Of a stretch of DNA of 64,000 nt, positions 54,350 to 64,000 are shown piece by piece. A model generated the notes under the pieces. That model was not told the origin of the DNA. It saw only the letters and a list, made by a program, of their open reading frames with translations, and did not search any database. The DNA is from Hofstenia miamia (taxonomy: Eukaryota; Xenacoelomorpha; Acoela; Hofsteniidae), in NCBI GenBank assembly GCA_900660155.1, contig CABFPE010000621.1, positions 37,649-101,648 on the forward strand, in the 5' to 3' direction. Each line of letters opens with the position of its first letter. Positions within the stretch are counted from its first letter, which is position 1. A program made the translations under genes and the position numbers.

Positions 54350-55635
54350 GGTAGGTCTAAAATACAAAAGGAAAATTGTAAGCAATAATACAGAAAGGGA
54401 GATGCGACATGCTAGAAATGAGCATGTCATTATTAAATTTTGACTAATTACTAGAAATTATTCAAACGTAAAGTTATTTATCAGTTATGTTTAATATTAA
54501 CTATTTTAGTACCTTAAAATTTATTCATTATGCATTTGCTTTCATTTTCTATTAAATTTAATGTTTTTTTTTACAAAAATTTGCTGTATTTCGTTAATAT
54601 ATTGTAGCATTATAAAATACGAAAATGAGTGATTTTTACTTTGCATATTTGATTTTTTTAAAGTTAAACCTATTTTTTCATTTTTTCTTTACTAATTTAT
54701 CATATTTTTCATGATTACTCAAAGTTTTATCTACTTTCGTAAAATTACTAAAATACGAAAGGGAGCTAATTCTTTGCAAATGCTCTGAACTTTCGAATTA
54801 TTTAATGATAATTATTTAATTTATTGCATTTTTCATCGTTTTCTTTAATATTTATTGAGATTTTGTTGTATTTTTTCATCGTTTTTCTAATTTTTATCTT
54901 CCTTTCGCTAAATTACTAAAATACGAAAGGGAGTGAATTTATGGTAATTTCGATGAACTCCAGAAAAACTATGAAAAACACAGTGAAATCGCAGAAAATA
55001 AATATAGAAAACAATTAAAAATGCATTAAATTACTTTACAATTCCTAAATATTTGAAGAATTCATCGAAATTACCATAAATTAACTCCCTTTCGTATTTT
55101 AGTAATTTCGCGAAAGGGAGATAAAAACTAGAAAAACGATGAAAAAATATAACAAAATCTTAATAAATATTAAAGAAAACAATGAAAAATGCAATAAATT
55201 AAATAATTCGAAAGTTCAGAGTATTTGCAAAGAATTAGCTCCCTTTCGCATTTTAGTAATTTAGCGAAAGGAAGATGAAACATAGAACTGTCCAGAAATA
55301 TGATAAGGTAGTAAGCGCAAAAGATGAGTAGAATTTCCGAAAAAATAACATATACAAAGCAAAAATGGAAAAAATCGCTCCGTTTCGTATATTATTAGCA
55401 TACTATGTATTAACGAAAAACGACTAATCTTCGTAAAAAACATTAAATTACTAGAAAATAATATCAAATGCATAATGAATTAGTTATAAATGATTAAAAT
55501 GGTTAATATTAAACATAACTTGACACTTCAATAATGCTAGTATATATATATATATTGACATGCTTATTTCTAACATGCCACATCTCCCTTTCATATTTTT
55601 GTTTACAAATTTAGCTTTCGTATTTTAGACCTACC
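54350..55635. mobile_element. Fold-back element, two ~0.6-kb inverted arms, 10-bp target duplication
   Basis: Starts ggtaggtctaaaatac and ends gtattttagacctacc. Arms (about 54350-54957 and 55060-55635) pair through most of their length around a ~100-bp centre. Both arms carry repeated cgaaagggag boxes next to taaaatacg. Flanks carry cacgattttc at 54340-54349 and 55637-55646. Long inverted ends with a 9-11-bp duplication suggest a non-autonomous Mutator-like or fold-back transposon. No transposase inside. Confidence 0.8.
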
Positions 55636-55737
55636 CCACGATTTTCTTTATCTATGCTGGTGTAAATAAGAAACGTGTAAGCTAAAGATACAATTTTACA
55701 AATACGTTTCTACTAAAATATGGACATTACTTTTGGG

Positions 55738-55860
55738 CGATATATCGGAATAGGTCACTAGATGCAGTTTTTTGTGCTGATTTCAAATCTGAAAAAAATT
55801 TCCGAACTGTTTATTATTTCAAAAGTTATTAATATTTTTTTTAATATATCATATGCATAT
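55738..55860. repeat. Inverted repeat arm, partner at 56815-56945
   Basis: Contains ctagatgcagttttttgtgc and tgatttcaaatctgaaaaaaa; the inverse is found just before the second solo LTR. Arms ~120 bp, about 1 kb apart, diverged. Confidence 0.65.
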
Positions 55861-56498
55861 CATATTGCAGTATTAATGTAACATACATATGTAATTTAGC
55901 AATGATGCATTATTGTAACTTGGATTCTTGGAATAATAAAGAAAACAGCAATTTCTTTAATTATCCTTGTATGCATTTTTGGAAACCTTAAAAGGTTGTT
56001 CATTAATGCAAACTTGGTCTTAGATTACATTTCTATTCAATTCTAACTTGGTAAATTTGTAACTTCAATTTTACATTTTTTCTTTATTTAAAGTAGTTTT
56101 TCAATTTCAAATAAAGTAGTACTAAGAATAATTCATTCAAAATGCCTTACTAAATTGCAGAAATTGCATGTTAAATTCTGTTTGATATTTGCAAGGATAT
56201 TTAACTTTTATTAATCTTCGAATTCTTTTTATACTATAATTTAATTGGTGTTCTCCATTTCATAAATTTTTGGATTATTTTGAAATCGAACACCTAGTGC
56301 TTTTATCTAGTTAATTATGTTAACTTGAATCATTACATCATTTAATGAAAATTTTTGTTCAAAAAAATCGTGTTTTGAAATACCATGTTTACAGTCATTG
56401 AATTGCTGGTCATTTCAATCAAAACAATTATTGATTCATATGTAAAAGTATTTAAATAAAAAGTTGTCCATTTAATATTTTTTTCAATTATTTGCTAT
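55861..56498. other. AT-rich, nothing recognised
   Basis: Lies inside the interval bounded by the inverted repeats 55738-55860 and 56815-56945. No open frame. Confidence 0.45.
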
Positions 56499-56688
56499 TG
56501 TAGCATCGCTGGTAGGTGTTACTATTTATTGGCCAGACCTCGCACTTTTCTTGTCAGTGACTGGTAGTTGTATTGTTTGTAAATATTGTAAATATTGTAT
56601 ATATAAAGCCGAAAGCATTTTGTAAATAAAAATAGTTTAAACTGTATTCTCTTTGTGTTCACTAGAATCACACCCCAATGATTCTACA
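56499..56688 (+). mobile_element. Solo LTR, plus orientation
   Basis: 190 bp, TGTAGCATCG...GATTCTACA, with tatataaag near the middle and aataaaa after it (promoter and polyadenylation signals). Flanked by ctat on both sides (56495-56498, 56689-56692), the 4-bp duplication expected of an integrase. No internal region follows. Confidence 0.82.
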
Positions 56689-56945
56689 CTATCAATCATT
56701 TAACATTCCTGTTTGCAATGGGTGAAAAACTAAGATTTTAAATGTATTTATTACTTAATATAATGCCGCCATCTTTTATTAATCACTATAGAAACATAAA
56801 GGCACAGGATATATTTAAAAGTTTAATAACTTTTGAAACAATAAACGGTTTGGAAAATTTTTTTCAGATTTGAAATCAGCACAAGAAACTGCATCTAGCA
56901 ACCTCAAAAAAATTGAAAAAATCAGAGTCATCTATTCCAATATAT

Positions 56946-57126
56946 TGTAGAATCACTGGGGTGTGATTCTAGTGAACTCAAAGAGAATACAGTTCAAACT
57001 ATTTCTATTTACAAAATGCATTGCTTTATATATACAAGTTATTTACAATATTTACAAATACCAGTCACTAACAAGAAAAGTGCAAGGTCTGGCTGATAAA
57101 TAGCAACAACTACCAGCGATGTTACA
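56946..57126 (-). mobile_element. Solo LTR, minus orientation
   Basis: 181 bp, same family as 56499-56688 read on the other strand (TGTAACATCG...GATTCTACA). Flanked by atat on both sides (56942-56945, 57127-57130). A separate insertion, since its duplication differs. Confidence 0.8.
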
Positions 57127-57130
57127 ATAT

Positions 57131-57993
57131 CACCTTACTTTTGCATTCACAATGCAATATTTAATTATTTCATGCTTTAGTCATGAGTCATCATAATTAT
57201 GCAAATACAAATTTAAATGAATCATTAGTAAAAAAACTTATAATACAATTAAAATATTACTGTAATTTGTTTTAATTCTTGACACTATTCAGATAATAAC
57301 CAGTCTTGTAATTGTAAATATTATCTGAATAAAGAATATCTTATATTCTTTTATCTTATCTATATTTAATATATCTGCAATTTTCAGCACAAATCAAACC
57401 AAAGCAGCTGCTCTTTTTTATCATGCAATAAATATACATATACCTACTCAATGCAGTGGTGGGAAAAAATAATTTAAAATAATATAAAAATGGGATCTTT
57501 TTATTTAAATCAGGCTTATTAATATAAATCGGATTTTTCTATCTAAATTTCAAATTTACCCAGACAATCTTCCAAGGTAGTATAAATTAAAAATCCTTTT
57601 GATACTACTATTTTTGAATTACAATAATTTAATCAATTTTAAATAAACAGAAAATAAAAAACATTCAAAAACAACATTTCAGAGCTTGCCAATTCATTCC
57701 AATATCAGAGCAAGGATTTCAAAAAAAAATTATAATACACAACTTGTATCTTTTTTAGTGTACTTGATTTAAATCAATAATTGAACTAATAATGTGCTTT
57801 AATTTAAATCATGTTTTAAATCCAATTTAAATCAATTATATAAATCAAGTGATATCTTTTGTTTACATATTTCTTATCTTCAGGGTATTATTTTACATGA
57901 TGGGCTTTCTCTCAGGGCAAATGTACTAAGTTAAATGCACTTTGGGGTGGTGCACAATGAAGCATGGCCTGGCACATGCTCTGAGGGCAATTA
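57131..57993. other. AT-rich, nothing recognised
   Basis: Contains several ATTTAAAT-type runs (57730-57850) but no feature I can support. Confidence 0.45.
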
Positions 57994-58167
57994 TGTTGTG
58001 CAGGGGTATATATATACATATATGCATGTATATATGACGTATACATATTCATTGGTTGCAGATTGCAAGCTACTTTGTTAACAAATAGTGTTATTCTTAT
58101 TGCTTGTATTGTACATAAGACAGTTGAGTACTGTATAAAGCTACTACTGTTTTTATTAAACATTACA
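57994..58167 (+). repeat. Candidate 5' LTR of the Ty3-like relic
   Basis: TGTTGTGCAGG...AACATTACA, with tataaagct and attaaa near the end, about 200 bp before the gag-like frame. No second copy is present, so the call rests on layout only. Confidence 0.35.
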
Positions 58168-58349
58168 AGGAGCAGGTGTATAGAAAAGAATTTTTAGGTG
58201 TTTATAAACTTCAAATAAACCCTTGTCTTTTTTTTACAAATAAAGATGATATAAAACAATCTTGTTGTTTATCTACAAGAGATGTTTTTGTCTAATCCAG
58301 GTTAATCACCAGTGCAATGGGAAAGATAGGAACCACCATTATGTACAAT

Positions 58350-60150
58350 CTTTTCTACAACAAAGTTGGATATTGAAGAAGTGAAAGTCAAGAAAGAATG
58401 TCTTAATGCTATGATGACTGGCAGCAATGATACAGATTTTCCATGTGAAGAATACAAGCAGAGGAAACTATTGATCACTAATAATACCTGCCTTTGTAAA
58501 TTAGCATCTATGTGTTCTTTTGGTGCAATTAAAAATGATATGTTGCAAGATCAATTGGTAGAAAAGACTTTGTGTGACAAAATTTGAAAGATGTTATTGA
58601 TTGAAGTGAAACCAGTGGCAGAGTGTATCATGATAGCATGTCAAATTGATGCTGGACTCAAAGGATCTGAATTGTTAGAGAATTCTTATCAAAAAACAGA
58701 TGTTAAAAATGAATGCAATATTCTTAATAGAAATTTGTTTTTGAAATGTAACAAGCAATCTAATAGAATGCCTGAGATACATATATCTTCAGCTCAAGAA
58801 ACAATTTTAGCAGCAAATCATGGTATAAAATGTTATTCTTGTGGAAAAATACACATGTTGCAAAAAGTCCCAGTTGTCCAGCTATAAACAAGGTATGTAT
58901 GAATTGTCAATTAAGGGATCATTTTGCCAGAGTATGCACCAGAAAAAAAGCAAATCAATTTAGTGAAGAAACCACAGAGTGTGTTAATTCTGTTGACATA
59001 TTGTATGTTGCTGATCATTGTGTTAAGGCAAAATGGTTAAATCACACTAATTCTAATGTCAATTTTGAAAAAGGGAAACTTTGTAAAATATTTGTAAAAA
59101 TTGATGGCATTGGTACTAAAATGATTTTTGACACTGGTTCAGAAGTGATTATTATTAATCATGCTACTTTTGATGGCTTGGATTGCAAAAAACCTTTATC
59201 ACCATGTTCAAGGTTCCTCACAGGATATGGTAAAATGCCTGTTTTGATTAATGGGTGTGGTACTGGTATGCTACAACATGATACTAAAACATTATATTTA
59301 GAAATAATTGTTACAGAAAAGGTGAAAATTTACTTGGTATGGATTGTTTACCTGAGTTGGGATATTTCCTTGTGAAAGATGAAACAGTACATCTAGTTAA
59401 TGTAGATACACTGAAAGTACCCCCAGATGTAGGTAAATTATTGAAACATTTTTTGATCTCTTTAATGAGGAGCTAGGCACTAATAAAGGTTATCAGCATT
59501 GCTCAGAGATTATTTCAGAAGCAAAACCAGTTGTACTGAAAACTAACCACTATCTTTACAAAAACCAGTACAAAATGAACTAGATAAAATGGTCTCACAG
59601 GGGATAATTGAGCCTGCACTTGTACCAAGTGCTGCAGAGTAGGTAAGTCCAGTGGTGGTGAGATATAAAACAGATAAGTTAATAAAAATTGCTGTTGATG
59701 TGTGGAAGGTTAATGACAACATTGTAAAGTATCAGCATCGTTTGCTGAATTTGAGTCTTTATTATCTGTGATGCCTAGCAGTTGTAAATATTTCCCTAAA
59801 ATTGATCTTTGCTTTGCATATTCTCAAATACCATTGCAACCCAATTCTCAAAAGCTAATTGCATTTGCTGTACCAGGTGGCTTGTACAGATACAAAAGAG
59901 GTTTCTGTGGGTTTGCTGATTTACCTAATATGTTTCAGTGGTTAATGGACATGGTTCTGATGGGCTGTGAAAACAGTAAATGGATGTTAGATGGCATTCT
60001 CATTGCTGTAAATTAATGGAAGGATCATTTAACAGAACTAGAAAAAGTGTTTACTTGTCTAAGAGATGCCAGATTAAAGGTGAAACTAAAAAAGTGCTCT
60101 TTTTTAGTATCAAAGACAAAACCTTTAGGGTTTGATATATCAAATAGGGG
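58350..60150 (+). pseudogene. Ty3/gypsy-like gag-pol relic
   Basis: Plus strand, several frames. Gag-like: FGAIKNDMLQDQLVEKTLCD and IEVKPVAECIMIACQID (58366-58660). Zinc knuckles: CYSCGKIHM (degenerate) and VCMNCQLRDHFARVC (C-X2-C-X4-H-X4-C) at 58830-58945. Protease: MIFDTGSEVIIIN (~59120). RT: FPKIDLCFAYSQIPLQPNSQ and GGLYRYKRGFCGFADLPNMF (59790-59940), with motif C missing its Asp pair (MLDGILIA). No RNase H or integrase; it is cut off by the Polinton-type relic. Stops after about 58587 and at 59642 show it is dead. Confidence 0.85.
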
Positions 60151-60243
60151 AACAGCTATTCAAATTATTCTAATTGATTTGATTACAATATTTGTAATCA
60201 TATTTTCTTCAATCTTATTCCCATTCTGCTTGATGTTTGCAGC

Positions 60244-62310
60244 TTATTTTAGATTTGTGTTGGATGATGCTACAATAAATGCTGATGCCTTCTGCTCACC
60301 CATGCTTGCTTTTAAGAATTGATACTTGTCTGCTCCAATATTTCTTGTAAGATATGACAAGCTATCAGTAACAAATTGATAGGAGTCCAAAAATCTCAAC
60401 TCTTCATGGATTTGCTTAGTTGTGCCATTTTTATCTTTGTAATTATATACAGCAACCAAAAGACTAAATGATATGAAGTTTTCAGACATGCATTGTATAC
60501 ATTTTAGGGTTTCATTTTTCTTGAGCTTCAGGCTTTCAATAGCAAATGCATATTATACATACTGCCATTGTGTGATAAAACTGGAGTAAATTGAGGGTTA
60601 TAATGTAATATGTTGCAACTGTTGTGTGCAACACCACACACTTTCCCAGTATAATGGCAGTGATCAATTGCTTTCTAAGAGCTACTTTCAAATTCTTCAT
60701 TGCAGAACACATAAACAGTGGAATTCTCCATCAAACATTCTCTATCAGTCTGTGAAATTAATAATTGACAATGTTTTTGCTTGGCAGTAAATGAAGTTTT
60801 AGCAATTTTGCAAAGCTCATTCCATCCCTCCTCCATACATTCCTCACTTGCAAAAACTTTAGCAGAAAGCAGTTCATTTTCAGTACTGGTGGTAAAACAA
60901 ATACCTGAGGGAGTTCATTGCACATCCTAAACAGTATAGCTGGTTGAAGGATCTGGTGTGGCATTGTGTATTTTCTGTGATATGGCTTCAATATCCAATG
61001 CAGTGATAATAGTACAAAGTTTTTGGCTCCAAATGATTTAAATGTAATTTTCTCATTGAGTTGAGGGAATTATTTCCATTGCACCTTTTTTGGTGTTTTG
61101 TCAAATTTTCACTAGTTCAAAAAACCTGTCAAACATTTAGTACAAAAAACCACTTGATCTGTCCTTATAAAATTTAATACAGGCATTCATGTTGGTAATT
61201 GCCACATAATGTCTCTTTTTATCTTCTTCTAGTAGCAGAAGGTTTGCTTTTTGTTGATGGGAGCTTGTAGAGATGTAAGCAGGCACAAAAGATTTTTCAT
61301 TGAGGCCATACACATTGACAGATATCTTGTTCACCTTCTCAAATTTACAAATATCATTGATTGACATGGGGAATGACAGACCTGAAAACTTTAAAGTTGG
61401 CAAGAACTTATTGAGGAGGCATATTTCATTTCTGTTTTTAATTTCTGGATGCAGACATGCAAGAATAGCAAATAAGAATCATTTATCCGTTTGCACAGTC
61501 AAGGGTTTGCTGGGAACTTGTTCTTTTTCAAATTGTCAGGGAGGGGGATATAACTTCCAGCTCTTGTTAGACAATATTTGGCAATACACATGCTTACTTA
61601 ATTAATATTTTTCAGTACCCAAGTAGATCCATTTGCCACATAAATTGTAATTAGTGATTCTATCTTCCATTTTGAGAAAATCTGCTTGTCCCAAGCCACT
61701 ACTAAAGACAAATACAGATGAGCTGGTTAGGTATAATGCAACACTTTTTGTCTCACCATTCTCTTCTTTCACCAGCTCCACTTCACAAGAGAGATATACT
61801 TTAGAGGAAAAATGCTTTGATAGATCATCCTATATAATTTTGTTAATTTGATGGTAAACACTGGAAAAGACAGAATAAACATCAATCAATGTTAGTTGAT
61901 TGCTCTGGTAGCAGGCAAAACTACCATGATAAGCTGTTTCCACTTTACTAAATGATGTGGTTGAGATGTCATTTACAACTTTGAAGTTGTGGGGGGTTAA
62001 GTGATCTTAAAATAGTTGAATATTTGTAAAGTAAATCTTGCAAGAAGGACACAGATAAATTCCATCCTTTTCATGTTCAGAGTGTATGTGAGAGTGAATT
62101 GACAAGAGGGTTGGCCTGGTAGAACCACACTTACTGCATGAATACTGCATGAATACATTTTTGTTTGAGTATACTGGAGAAGAGCTGCACTATCATTGCC
62201 ATTCCCAGACTGTTGGGAGGTGGCACTATATGTATAGGTGGTCATCACTGAAGAGTATTTTTCAGCAAGGTTCTTTAAGAAATCAGCATGGGAAGTAGTA
62301 TCATACATTG
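60244..62310 (-). pseudogene. Polinton/Maverick-type DNA polymerase B relic with C2H2 fingers
   Basis: Minus strand, read from 62310 down. About 62155-61985: two C2H2-like fingers, YSCSKCGSTRPTLLSIHSHI and YLCPSCKIYFTNIQLF. 61403-61137: INDICKFEKVNKISVNVYGL, then KRHYVAITNMNACIKFYKD. About 60680-60560: AIDHCHYTGKVCGVAHNSCN and LSHNGSMYNMHL. 60489-60244: LRFLDSYQFVTDSLSYLTRN. These match in order the N-terminal and exonuclease-side segments of protein-primed polymerase B from Polintons. The polymerase catalytic motifs are not present. Many stops and frameshifts. Confidence 0.75.
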
Positions 62311-63767
62311 TTTAAGTGAGAGAGAAGTTAAGCAAGTAATATCAACAAGAGTCAGAATGAAATGAAAATAGTATCACTCCCACCTCATACTTAAAGAGTT
62401 ATGCCCCACCCACACAATTAAAATGAAATTTTATTGGATGCTGAGTGAGTAAATTTACCCAGAAAATTTCAATATATGGAAGTTAGAATAAATGATTGAC
62501 AGAAAAAAGTTGGTGCAAAACTATGAGTCAGAAACATGTGATCTTGTTTTTGAAAAAGTATGAAAATTTGAAGTAAACAATTTTCATTACAAAATGTAAA
62601 TTAGAGTTTTCAAATAAAGTAGATAAGCAAAGAACCATATTACCCAACAGGAGTTTTTTTTAAGTTATAAACCTTCATTTATAGTTAAGAAAGAGCATGC
62701 AAGTGTATAAGAGTTCCCTCACATATAAAAGCAGTGACTGAATATTTATTGCCACAAGAAATTTACATAGCAACAATAGTGACTATTTTAATGTTTACCA
62801 GAAAAATATTTGTACAAAAATGGAATTGTAAGCTATTGCAAAATCATTAAAGCATTCATGAGATCTGCAATAAAGAACACTATCTTTGCTGTATGAAAGT
62901 TACAACATTGTTGCAGTTTATAAACAGGACACACTTTTAAGAAAGAATTAATATCATGTATACATAGTCCCACAAAAAGGAAAAAGTGAAATCCTTGCAA
63001 TTAATTATCAATTTTACTAACATTGTTATTTGATAATCATAAATCAATATAAAATGAAATTTCAAATTGAATCAATTGCTGTTGTGAACCACATTTGTTT
63101 AAATGTTGTTAATTACATTTGACAGAAAGTACATGGACACAAAAGAATACATTTAGTTGGTTTTATCAAATAATTATCTGTACACTTTTCTAAATTATAT
63201 TAAACACTTTGGAAATAGCTATTGTTATAAAAATAAATTTTAGAAAAAAAGATTTTTTAAACAGTGGTATATATTCACAATTGTTTAATATATTATAAAA
63301 TATGAACAGCAAATGCCTACAAATTCAAAATAAATTTAACTTGTATTCATTTTTGTAAATGTGTGCTAGACCTTAACAAAGGTTGTAAATTATGATTATT
63401 AAAAAATTCAAATCAGTGTTGAAATGCCACCAGCAATTAAAATCAAATGAAGGTTTTGCCAAAGAGAAAACACAGGTCAGTGCAATATGGACATTAGGGT
63501 TATGACAATTTTCAGATTTACTAGCCTGGGGTTAGAAATGATGAACTTTTACCTAAAACTCACAAAAATGACTTTGGTTTTGCCGAACCTTCAAAAAACC
63601 TCCTGCAACTGAGACAGTTTTATATTTCTTATTAAAACATCTAGTGGTTCTAACATGATTTATTGTAACATTTCAGTTTTAATACAAAATACATCTGGAG
63701 AATTGTAAAGTGAGTAAATATAACACTGGTAATGTTTTTTTACAGTGATACACTCTGATACAGTCTT
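62311..63767. other. AT-rich, nothing recognised
   Basis: No open frame above 60 codons and no repeat structure that I can support. Confidence 0.45.
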
Positions 63768-63998
63768 TCAGATTTGTTTGTTAGTGTTTATAAATTTGCT
63801 GTTGAAGTATTTGTCTGTTTTGCATGTAGAGCGGACCTCCTCCATTATCTTGACACCTCTCTCGGCAACTATGTTGGAGCGAGGAACATCCAGCACTGAT
63901 GGTTCATTCTTCCAGTGAGTTGAGAAGCATTTCACAGCTTTGGGACACTTAAGTTTAGATACTGCAGACAACAGGTCATCATACACCATCTCTGTATA
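63768..63998 (-). CDS. C-terminal end of an ORF that runs off the window
   Basis: Minus strand, open from the window edge to a stop at 63768-63770. Contains SVLDVPRSNIVAERGVKIME then EVRSTCKTDKYFNSKF. The 'N-x-x-AERGVK-hh' pattern near a C-terminus is one I associate with uncharacterised, often repeat-borne ORFs in arthropod genomes. Only the last ~74 codons are here; the apparent first Met may be internal. Confidence 0.4.
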   Translation of the reverse strand, partial: YTEMVYDDLLSAVSKLKCPKAVKCFSTHWKNEPSVLDVPRSNIVAERGVKIMEEVRSTCKTDKYFNSKFINTNKQI

Positions 63999-64000
63999 GT

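Overview
The window is animal genomic DNA: AT-rich, with spliced genes, very short and very long introns, and a dense load of degraded transposable elements of metazoan types (mariner, hAT-like MITEs, LINEs, Penelope-like, Ty3-like, Polinton-type). An invertebrate, probably an arthropod, fits best, but nothing here fixes the species. It is draft assembly: three long N runs (657-831, 22081-23080, 46858-47718) and six single-N joins, each single-N join flanked by near-identical sequence on both sides.

The main gene is a plus-strand TUT4/TUT7-type terminal uridylyltransferase. I could thread 25 exons from 3510 to 41435 with matching splice phases and no internal stop, giving 1143 residues and lacking only the 5' end. 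In order it has a C2H2 finger, a catalytically dead first nucleotidyltransferase unit with its PAP-associated region, a CCHC knuckle split across an intron, an active second unit with all three aspartates, a second CCHC knuckle and a Pro/His/Gln-rich tail. Exon 7 occurs twice, and exons 10-12 occur twice around the 1000-N gap; both look like unmerged overlaps or haplotypes. The introns hold the mobile elements.

Elements inside the gene: 8405-8792 and 27132-27350 are hAT-like MITEs; 11640-12294 is a LINE 3' end; 12328-16337 is a broken mariner relative containing an unusual retroelement (12498-15163, minus strand); 24920-24985 is a Tc1-type remnant; 31091-32658 is a mariner with 192-bp terminal inverted repeats; 36700-37480 is a degraded RT-family ORF tail. 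The retroelement has a gag-position ORF and an RT-RNase H ORF, no integrase, no LTR of usual size, and a 75-bp direct repeat at its two ends. Its RT-RNase H looks closest to the hepadnavirus-related type, though a DIRS-like affinity is not excluded. It is the most interesting item in the window.

Downstream of the gene, 41840-52750 is a nest of LINE and Penelope-like debris, including a Penelope-type ORF followed by a hammerhead-ribozyme-like core. A compact single-exon gene for a type II membrane, glycosyltransferase-like protein lies at 53042-54166 (minus). Then come a 1.29-kb fold-back element with a 10-bp target duplication (54350-55635), two oppositely oriented solo LTRs with 4-bp target duplications (56499-56688, 56946-57126), a Ty3-like gag-pol relic (57994-60150) and a Polinton-type DNA polymerase B relic with zinc fingers (60244-62310, minus). 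Two unidentified minus-strand coding fragments sit near the left end (1-488; 8052-8279), and another ORF runs off the right end.
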